Source: Clostridiaceae bacterium (GTDB lineage Bacteria; Bacillota; Clostridia; Oscillospirales; Butyricicoccaceae). Taken from it: a stretch of 19,374 bases of DNA. The stretch is taken from contig JAEDEU010000018.1 in assembly GCA_016293155.1 (NCBI GenBank), positions 1-19,374 on the forward strand, read 5' to 3'. A model generated the notes under the pieces. It had not been told where the DNA came from. It did not search any database and saw only the letters and a list, made by a program, of their open reading frames with translations. Position numbers and translations under genes: made by a program. Of this stretch, positions 14,669 through 19,374 are shown piece by piece (the first letter of the stretch is position 1; every line of letters starts with the position of its first letter).

Positions 14669-14694
14669 GGGCGGCAGCATTGCCGCCCTCTTTT
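14669..14694 (+). terminator. Intrinsic terminator after metG
   Basis: A perfect 8-bp stem, GGGCGGCA with TGCCGCCC (14669-14676 with 14681-14688, loop of 4), is followed by TCTTTT. Only 40 bases separate it from the next gene and no strong promoter fits there, so readthrough may drive the GNAT-tatD pair. Confidence 0.88.
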
Positions 14695-14734
14695 GATAAG
14701 CAATCCAACGGTGAGAGGACAGGAGGAAAACAGC

Positions 14735-15205
14735 ATGGTCATTCGAAGAGCGGAACAAAAGGACATGGCGGGCATCAACCGCCTGCTCCGTCAGGTATTG
14801 ATGGTACACCACAACGGCAGACCGGATCTGTTTCAGGCGAATGCAAAAAAATATACGGACGAGGAGCTTTCGGAGCTGCTGCGCGATGACAGCCGTCCGG
14901 TGTTTGTTGGGGTGGACGAGGCGGACAATGTGATGGGCTATGCCTTCTGTATCTTCCAGCAGCATATGAATGACAATATCCTGACCGATATTAAGACGCT
15001 GTACATTGACGATCTCTGTGTGGATGAGACCATCCGGGGACAGCACATCGGCAGCAGCCTGTACGAGTATGTGCTGGAATTTGCAAGGAAAAGCGGCTGC
15101 TATAATGTCACGCTCAACGTGTGGAGCTGCAACGAAAGCGCGAAGAAATTTTACGAGGCCTGCGGACTTGTGCCGCAGAAGATCGGCATGGAAAAAATTC
15201 TGTAA
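14735..15205 (+). CDS. GNAT family N-acetyltransferase
   Basis: A 156-residue GCN5-related acetyltransferase, which uses acetyl-CoA to acetylate an amine. Opening MVIRRAEQKDMAGINRLLRQ is the usual first strand and helix. Motif A with the pyrophosphate-binding loop is LCVDETIRGQHIGSSLYEYV (R-G-Q-H-I-G). Motif B is NVTLNVWSCNESAKKFYEACG. The ATG at 14735 is selected by AGGAGG 8 bases upstream; the frame is open further upstream into the terminator. TatD starts 31 bases after it. The substrate is unknown. Confidence 0.9.
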   Translation: MVIRRAEQKDMAGINRLLRQVLMVHHNGRPDLFQANAKKYTDEELSELLRDDSRPVFVGVDEADNVMGYAFCIFQQHMNDNILTDIKTLYIDDLCVDETIRGQHIGSSLYEYVLEFARKSGCYNVTLNVWSCNESAKKFYEACGLVPQKIGMEKIL

Positions 15206-15236
15206 GTCCGGTCGGATCGGGAAGGAGAGGAATGCG

Positions 15237-16031
15237 ATGCTTTTTGATACCCACGCACATTATGACGACGATTGGTTCGATGCCGACCGCGATGCGCTGC
15301 TCTCGTCCATGCCGGAGCACAATATCGGTCTGATTTTAAATCCCGGCTGTACGGTGGAGACATCAGAGATTGCCGTTCGACTTGCGGAGACCTATGACTT
15401 TGTGTATGCCGCAGTCGGTATTCATCCGGAGTACAGCATGGGCGTGACCGCGGCGGACATCGACCGCATCCGGGAGCTGTCCGCACATCCGAAGGTTCGT
15501 GCCATCGGCGAGATCGGTCTGGACTATTATTGGGAAAAGCGTTCGCCGGAGACCACTCCGCCGCGCGAGGAGCAGCAAAAGCTGCTGCGTGCTCAGCTGG
15601 AGCTGGCGCGTGAGGTAAATCTGCCGGTTATCATCCATGACCGCGAAGCGCACGAGGACTGTCTGAATATCGTGAAGGACTTTTCTGACCTGCGCGGCGT
15701 GTACCACTGCTATTCCGGCAGCCTGGAATATGCGAAGGAGATTCTCGCACTGGGTGACTGGTACATTTCGTTTACCGGCGTGATTACCTACGGAAAGGCA
15801 AAAAAAGCGCGGAGAATCATTGAAAACCTGCCGATTGAGCGCATCATGATCGAGACCGACAGTCCGTATCTCACGCCCGAACCGGAGCGTCTGGAGAAAA
15901 AGCGCGTGCGCAACAGCTCACTGTTTGTCCACCGCGTCGCGGAGCAAATTGCGGAGTTCAAGGGCATGACCGTGGAGGAGGTCGAACGCATCACGACCGA
16001 AAACGGCAAGCGGTTCTTCGGAATTGAATAA
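15237..16031 (+). CDS. tatD: TatD family metal-dependent deoxyribonuclease
   Basis: A 264-residue TIM-barrel metallohydrolase of the TatD/YcfH family (3'-5' DNase, also linked to D-Tyr-tRNA cleavage in some members). Metal-ligand motifs are in order: DTHAHYDD (4-11), GEIGLDYYW (E-x-G-L-D, about 94-102), VIIHDREAHED (about 130-140), YHCYSGS (about 155-161) and the closing ETDSPYLTPEP (about 206-216). The ATG at 15237 follows AAGGAGAGG; a second ATG at 15232 is out of frame. Length is normal. In many clostridia tatD follows metG, as here with the acetyltransferase between them. Confidence 0.95.
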   Translation: MLFDTHAHYDDDWFDADRDALLSSMPEHNIGLILNPGCTVETSEIAVRLAETYDFVYAAVGIHPEYSMGVTAADIDRIRELSAHPKVRAIGEIGLDYYWEKRSPETTPPREEQQKLLRAQLELAREVNLPVIIHDREAHEDCLNIVKDFSDLRGVYHCYSGSLEYAKEILALGDWYISFTGVITYGKAKKARRIIENLPIERIMIETDSPYLTPEPERLEKKRVRNSSLFVHRVAEQIAEFKGMTVEEVERITTENGKRFFGIE

Positions 16032-16032
16032 A

Positions 16033-16070
16033 CAAAAAGGGCGTACCGTTTTGGTACGCCCCGTATTTTT
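16033..16070. terminator. Bidirectional terminator between tatD and metY
   Basis: A perfect 9-bp stem, GGGCGTACC with GGTACGCCC (16039-16047 with 16053-16061, loop of 5). It has a T-run on the plus strand (16066-16070) and an A-run at 16034-16038 that gives a T-run on the minus strand. It therefore serves both convergent genes. Confidence 0.93.
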
Positions 16071-16075
16071 GCAGA

Positions 16076-17350
16076 TTATTCCTGAATTGCCGCAAATGCC
16101 TGCTTGAGGTCTGCCAGAATGTCATTGACATTTTCCAGACCGACGGACAGGCGAACCAGACCCGGCGTGATGCCGCCCGCGATCAGCTGCTCATCGGTCA
16201 GCTGGCGGTGCGTGGAGGATGCCGGATGCAGGATTGCCGTGCGGATGTCCGCAACGTGAACCTCCAGAGAGATCATCTTGAGGTGGTCGATGAACTTCGC
16301 CGCGCGCTCACGTCCGCCCTTGATGGAAACCGAGATGACACCCGAGGTGCCCTCCGGCAGGTACTTCTGCGCCATTGCGTGATGTGCGTTGCTCTCCAGT
16401 CCCGGATAGCAGACATACTCGACATCGTCCAGCGATTCCAGATACTGCGCAACGGTCAGTGCGTTTGCACTGTGCTGACGGATGCGGAGCGGGAGGGTTT
16501 CCAGACCGAGGTTGAGCAGGAATGCGCCCATCGGGGTCTGGCAGGTGCCCATGTCGCGCATCAGCTGAACGCGCGCCTTGGTGATGTAAGCCGCTTCGCC
16601 GAAGCTCTCCGCATAAATCAGACCGTGATAGCTCTCGTCCGGCTCGGTCATGCACGGGAACTTGCCGGAGGCGGACCAGTCAAATTTGCCGCTGTCCACA
16701 ATTACGCCGCCCATCTGAACCGCATGACCGTCCATGTACTTGGTGGTGGAGTGAACCACGATGTCCGCGCCGAATTCGAACGGGCGGCACAGGATCGGGG
16801 TGGCAAAGGTGTTGTCCACGATGAGCGGGATGCCGTTGGAGTGCGCCAGCTCTGCCATCTTCTCGATGTCCAGCACGGTCAGCGCCGGGTTTGCCAGCGT
16901 CTCGCCGAATACGGCACGGGTGTTCGGGCGGATTGCCTTCTGAAGCTCCTCCAGCGGTGCGTCGCCGTCCACGAAGGTGACCTCGATGCCCAGCTTTTCA
17001 AAGGTGACTGCCAGCAGATTGAGCGAGCCGCCGTAGATGGTGGAGGTGGAGACAATGTGCTGACCGGCGGAAACGATGTTCAGCAGGGACAGCATGGTTG
17101 CCGCCTGACCGGACGAGGTGCACAGGGCACCGACGCCGCCCTCGAGTGCGGCAATCTTCTTTTCCACTGCGTCCACCGTCGGGTTGGACAGGCGGGTGTA
17201 GAAGTGATCTGCCGCAGTCAAATCAAACAGCTTGCCGACATAGTCGGTGGAGTCGAATTTGAAGGTCGTGGACTGGTAGATCGGCAGAGCGCGTGCGCCG
17301 CCGTTTTCCGGCTCGTAGCCGGCATGAAGGCATTTGGTTTCAAGTTCCAT
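16076..17350 (-). CDS. metY: O-acetylhomoserine aminocarboxypropyltransferase/sulfhydrylase
   Basis: A 424-residue PLP enzyme of the Cys/Met metabolism family. It most closely fits O-acetylhomoserine sulfhydrylase, which makes homocysteine directly from O-acetylhomoserine and sulfide. Visible features are YTRLSNPTVDAVE (51-63) with the cofactor-phosphate Y and R, TSSGQAA (78-84), D179 in IVDNTFATP (ring nitrogen) and the Schiff-base lysine K204 in HSTTKYMDGHA. The closing RLSVGLEN motif is present. Length (about 425) fits MetY rather than the shorter MetB/MetC (about 380). AAAGGA lies 9 bases before the ATG at 17350. It is a single gene ending in a shared terminator. Confidence 0.92.
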   Translation of the reverse strand: MELETKCLHAGYEPENGGARALPIYQSTTFKFDSTDYVGKLFDLTAADHFYTRLSNPTVDAVEKKIAALEGGVGALCTSSGQAATMLSLLNIVSAGQHIVSTSTIYGGSLNLLAVTFEKLGIEVTFVDGDAPLEELQKAIRPNTRAVFGETLANPALTVLDIEKMAELAHSNGIPLIVDNTFATPILCRPFEFGADIVVHSTTKYMDGHAVQMGGVIVDSGKFDWSASGKFPCMTEPDESYHGLIYAESFGEAAYITKARVQLMRDMGTCQTPMGAFLLNLGLETLPLRIRQHSANALTVAQYLESLDDVEYVCYPGLESNAHHAMAQKYLPEGTSGVISVSIKGGRERAAKFIDHLKMISLEVHVADIRTAILHPASSTHRQLTDEQLIAGGITPGLVRLSVGLENVNDILADLKQAFAAIQE

Positions 17351-17369
17351 CTTTCAGATTCCTTTCCGA

Positions 17370-17388
17370 AAAAATTCACGAAATTTTT
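17370..17388. repeat. A/T palindrome upstream of metY
   Basis: AAAAATT (17370-17376) and AATTTTT (17382-17388) are separated by CACGA. It lies 20-38 bases before the metY start, probably in or near the promoter. On the minus strand TTGACG is at about 17433-17428 but the -10 at 17-18 bases is poor, while TATAAA lies nearer the gene. It could be an operator; no regulator is assigned. This 161-base spacer also holds the divergent DUF896 promoter. Confidence 0.4.
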
Positions 17389-17443
17389 ATATTTCTGAAA
17401 TAAGGGTAACATAGTTCGCGCCGATGCGTCAAGCGTTTTGGGC

Positions 17444-17472
17444 TTGTAACCGCGCGCAAAAGACGATATAAT
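17444..17472 (+). promoter_or_regulatory. Promoter of DUF896-cca operon
   Basis: TTGTAA (17444-17449), a 17-base spacer and a consensus TATAAT (17467-17472). The leader to the first ATG is about 33 bases. Confidence 0.85.
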
Positions 17473-17511
17473 AGGGATAATAATCATCTTGAGCAAACAG
17501 GGAGAAATATT

Positions 17512-17739
17512 ATGGATCAGAATCTGGTAAAGCGCATCAACGAGCTGGCAAAGAAGGCGAAGTCGCCGGAGGGGCTGACCGAGCAGGAGCGCGAGGAGCA
17601 GAAGCAGCTCCGTCAGGCATATCTGAAGCAGTTCCGCGCCGGCTTTCAGGCGCAGCTGGACAATATCGTTCTGATGGATGAAAACGGCAACAAGCGTCCG
17701 CTGCGCAAAAAGCCGTATAACGGGCTGAAAAAGCACTGA
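17512..17739 (+). CDS. DUF896 family protein (YnzC-like)
   Basis: A 75-residue, highly charged protein of the DUF896/YnzC family. KRINELAKKAKSPEGLTEQE (8-27) and EEQKQLRQAYLKQFRAGF (28-45) form the two-helix hairpin, followed by the short tail VLMDENGNKRPL. In Bacillus, YnzC relatives are small cytoplasmic proteins, one of them in the SOS yneA operon; the biochemical role is unknown. GGGAG lies 7 bases before the ATG. Its stop codon overlaps the start of the CCA-adding enzyme by one base (TGATG), so the two are translationally coupled. Confidence 0.93.
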   Translation: MDQNLVKRINELAKKAKSPEGLTEQEREEQKQLRQAYLKQFRAGFQAQLDNIVLMDENGNKRPLRKKPYNGLKKH

Positions 17740-19274
17740 TGACCGAGCCCGAATTCTGGGCGCCTGAGGCAGCGCTCCGTATTATGACGCGGCTGGAAAC
17801 AGCCGGCTTTGCCTCGTACATGGTCGGGGGTGCAGTGCGGGACGAGGCGTGCGGGCGCGCGCCGCACGACTGCGATCTGTGCACGGCTGCGCTTCCCGAG
17901 CAGGTGGAGCGGCTGTTTTCCGACTGCCGCGTGATTGAAACCGGTTTGAAGCACGGAACAGTGACCGTCCTGATGGACGGCGAGCCGTTTGAGATTACAA
18001 CCTTCCGCACGGAAAGCGGATACTCGGACGGGCGGCATCCGGACGCCGTGCACTTTGTGCCGAGCATTGAGGCGGATTTGGCGCGACGGGATTTTACCGT
18101 CAATGCCATGGCGTGGAGTCCGGTGCGCGGTCTGTGCGATCCGTTCGGCGGGCTGGACGATCTGAACTGCGGGCTTCTCCGCTGCGTGGGCGAGCCGGAG
18201 CAGCGTCTGACCGAGGACGCGCTCCGCATTCTGCGCGCACTGCGATTTCGTGCGGAGCGCGGACTGCGCATTGAGCCGGCAACCGACCGTGCACTGAGAA
18301 GCTGCTGCGCTCTGCTGGAGCGGGTTTCCGCCGAGCGCATTACCGCCGAGCTGCTGCGCATCCTGTGCGGCGCGCACGCCGGACGGGTGCTGATGGAATA
18401 TCCGGAGATTTTTGTAAAAATTCTGCCGGAGCTTGCGCCGATGGTGGGCTTTGAGCAGCATAATTATCATCATCGGTATGATGTGTGGGAGCATTCGGTG
18501 CGCGCGCTGGAGGGCATCCGTCCCGAGCCGGAGCTGCGTCTGGCAATGCTGCTGCACGACTGCGGCAAGCCTGTGGTATTTTTTACGGATGAAGCCGGAG
18601 TCGGACATTTTTACAATCACCCGAAGGTGGGCAGTGAGCTTGCAAAGCAGACGCTCAGCCGCCTGCGGCTGGACAACCGGATGTATGACGAGGTGCTGTA
18701 TCTGGTTCGGCACCATGACGAGCCGCTCGGAGTCAATCTCAAAAGTGCACGCCGCAAGCTCGCGGTGCACGGGGAGGAACGCTTCCGAAAGCTGCTCGCA
18801 GTGAAAAAGGCGGACTGCATCGGTCAGGGGACTGCGCCGGAAAATCTTGCCGGACTGCTCGAAACCGAGCGGCTGCTCGAACAGGTGCTGGAGCAGGATG
18901 CGTGCCTGAAAATCAAGGATCTTGCCGTGAACGGACATGATCTGATGGCGTGGGGACTGCGCGGACCGGAAATCGGGCATTGTCTGGCCGAGCTGCTGGA
19001 GCGCGTGCTGGATGATCCCTCCTGCAATACGCCAAATCGGCTGCGTGAACTTTTCGAGAGCCGGGCGGCGAACCGGATGGAGCTGACAGTCTCCGGCATG
19101 AGCGCAAAATTCTGTGAGATCAATGTATGCACGCTGCTGGAGCGTTTGGATGGTGTGTCACACGTACAGGCCGAGCTGCCGAGCGGGCGGGTGACCGTCA
19201 CAGGCAGCCGTCTGGACAGAGCACGCATCCGCGATGTGCTTGCGGATGCAGGATATGAGGTGGTAATCGGATGA
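17739..19274 (+). CDS. cca: CCA tRNA nucleotidyltransferase with C-terminal HMA-like domain
   Basis: A 511-residue enzyme that adds or repairs the 3' CCA of tRNA using CTP and ATP. The nucleotidyltransferase head has MVGGAVRDEACG (28-39) and the catalytic acidic pair in HDCDLCTA (D44, D46). RRDFTVNAMAW (116-126) and EDALRILRALRFRAE (159-173) complete the class II core. An HD domain follows, with HHRYDVWEHSV (244-254) and LLHDCGKP (271-278). The CCA part seems complete by about 445. Residues 447-511 resemble an HMA/CopZ metal-binding domain, with A456 where the first CxxC cysteine belongs and C459 at the second. No ribosome binding site precedes M447, so it reads as one fused protein. No clear binding site precedes the start either; TGATG coupling is likely. 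Confidence 0.92.
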   Translation: MTEPEFWAPEAALRIMTRLETAGFASYMVGGAVRDEACGRAPHDCDLCTAALPEQVERLFSDCRVIETGLKHGTVTVLMDGEPFEITTFRTESGYSDGRHPDAVHFVPSIEADLARRDFTVNAMAWSPVRGLCDPFGGLDDLNCGLLRCVGEPEQRLTEDALRILRALRFRAERGLRIEPATDRALRSCCALLERVSAERITAELLRILCGAHAGRVLMEYPEIFVKILPELAPMVGFEQHNYHHRYDVWEHSVRALEGIRPEPELRLAMLLHDCGKPVVFFTDEAGVGHFYNHPKVGSELAKQTLSRLRLDNRMYDEVLYLVRHHDEPLGVNLKSARRKLAVHGEERFRKLLAVKKADCIGQGTAPENLAGLLETERLLEQVLEQDACLKIKDLAVNGHDLMAWGLRGPEIGHCLAELLERVLDDPSCNTPNRLRELFESRAANRMELTVSGMSAKFCEINVCTLLERLDGVSHVQAELPSGRVTVTGSRLDRARIRDVLADAGYEVVIG

Positions 19275-19374
19275 AACAGGAATTTATTAAGCTGTATCAG
19301 GAGCATATTACGCGGCGCGGCGCGGACAGACTGCTGGAATGGCTGGAGACAACCGACTTTTTCACGGCTCCGGC
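19271..19374 (+). CDS. HD-family hydrolase, N-terminal fragment (cut by window edge)
   Basis: The ATG at 19271 overlaps the CCA enzyme stop by four bases (ATGA), so it is in the same operon. Only 34 residues are visible, starting MKQEFIKLYQEHITRRGADR and ending LEWLETTDFFTAP. This matches my memory of the opening of small clostridial HD-domain hydrolases, in which the HD signature follows soon after. The metal-binding HD motif itself lies beyond the window, so the family call is tentative. Confidence 0.6.
   Translation, partial: MKQEFIKLYQEHITRRGADRLLEWLETTDFFTAP

Noticed and set aside
16208..17398. A 396-codon open frame on the plus strand opposite metY
   Set aside because: Antisense to a complete PLP enzyme with all catalytic residues; it shows no known motif.

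Overview
The window is ordinary chromosomal sequence from a Gram-positive anaerobe of the class Clostridia. A Butyricicoccus/Agathobaculum-like Oscillospirales member is my best guess, from gene content and a fairly GC-rich coding style; this is inference. Support comes from strong AGGAGG-type ribosome binding sites, sigma-A promoters (TTGACA-17-TATAAT type), a Firmicutes-type L10 leader, the 49-residue L33 form beside secE, and several clostridial conserved families (CmpB-like permease, DUF975, VanW, DUF896). I see no phage, insertion sequence, CRISPR array, tRNA or rRNA.

Region 1 (1-3792, minus strand) is the secE-nusG-ribosomal protein cluster in the order rpmG, secE, nusG, rplK, rplA, then an internal promoter with an L10 autoregulatory leader, rplJ, rplL and a terminator. 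It builds the L1 stalk, the L11 base and the L10-L12 stalk of the 50S subunit, plus a transcription elongation factor and a translocon subunit. rpoB would be expected beyond position 1.

Region 2 (3845-5603) holds a small unknown membrane protein (minus) facing, across a divergent promoter pair, an operon of ruvX and a CmpB-like membrane protein with a coiled-coil tail. Region 3 (5604-7032, minus) holds a conserved clostridial protein of unknown function and a zinc-dependent phospholipase C family protein. Region 4 (7160-12576, plus) holds ychF behind a structured leader, a VanW-type cell-envelope protein with a DUF975 membrane protein, and an alanine/sodium symporter.

Region 5 (12608-16070, plus) holds metG, a GNAT acetyltransferase and a TatD nuclease, and meets the convergent metY gene (16076-17350, minus) at a bidirectional terminator. 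Region 6 (17444-end, plus) is a tightly overlapping operon of a DUF896 protein, a CCA-adding enzyme and an HD-family protein cut by the window edge.

Most of the window is housekeeping. The most unusual feature is the CCA-adding enzyme: its last 65 or so residues look like a heavy-metal-associated (HMA/CopZ-like) domain in which the first metal-binding cysteine is alanine. Second-tier observations are regulatory: alternative hairpins in the ychF leader, a promoter enclosed by an inverted repeat before rpmG, and hairpins between several ribosomal protein genes. I did not find a convincing new multi-gene system.
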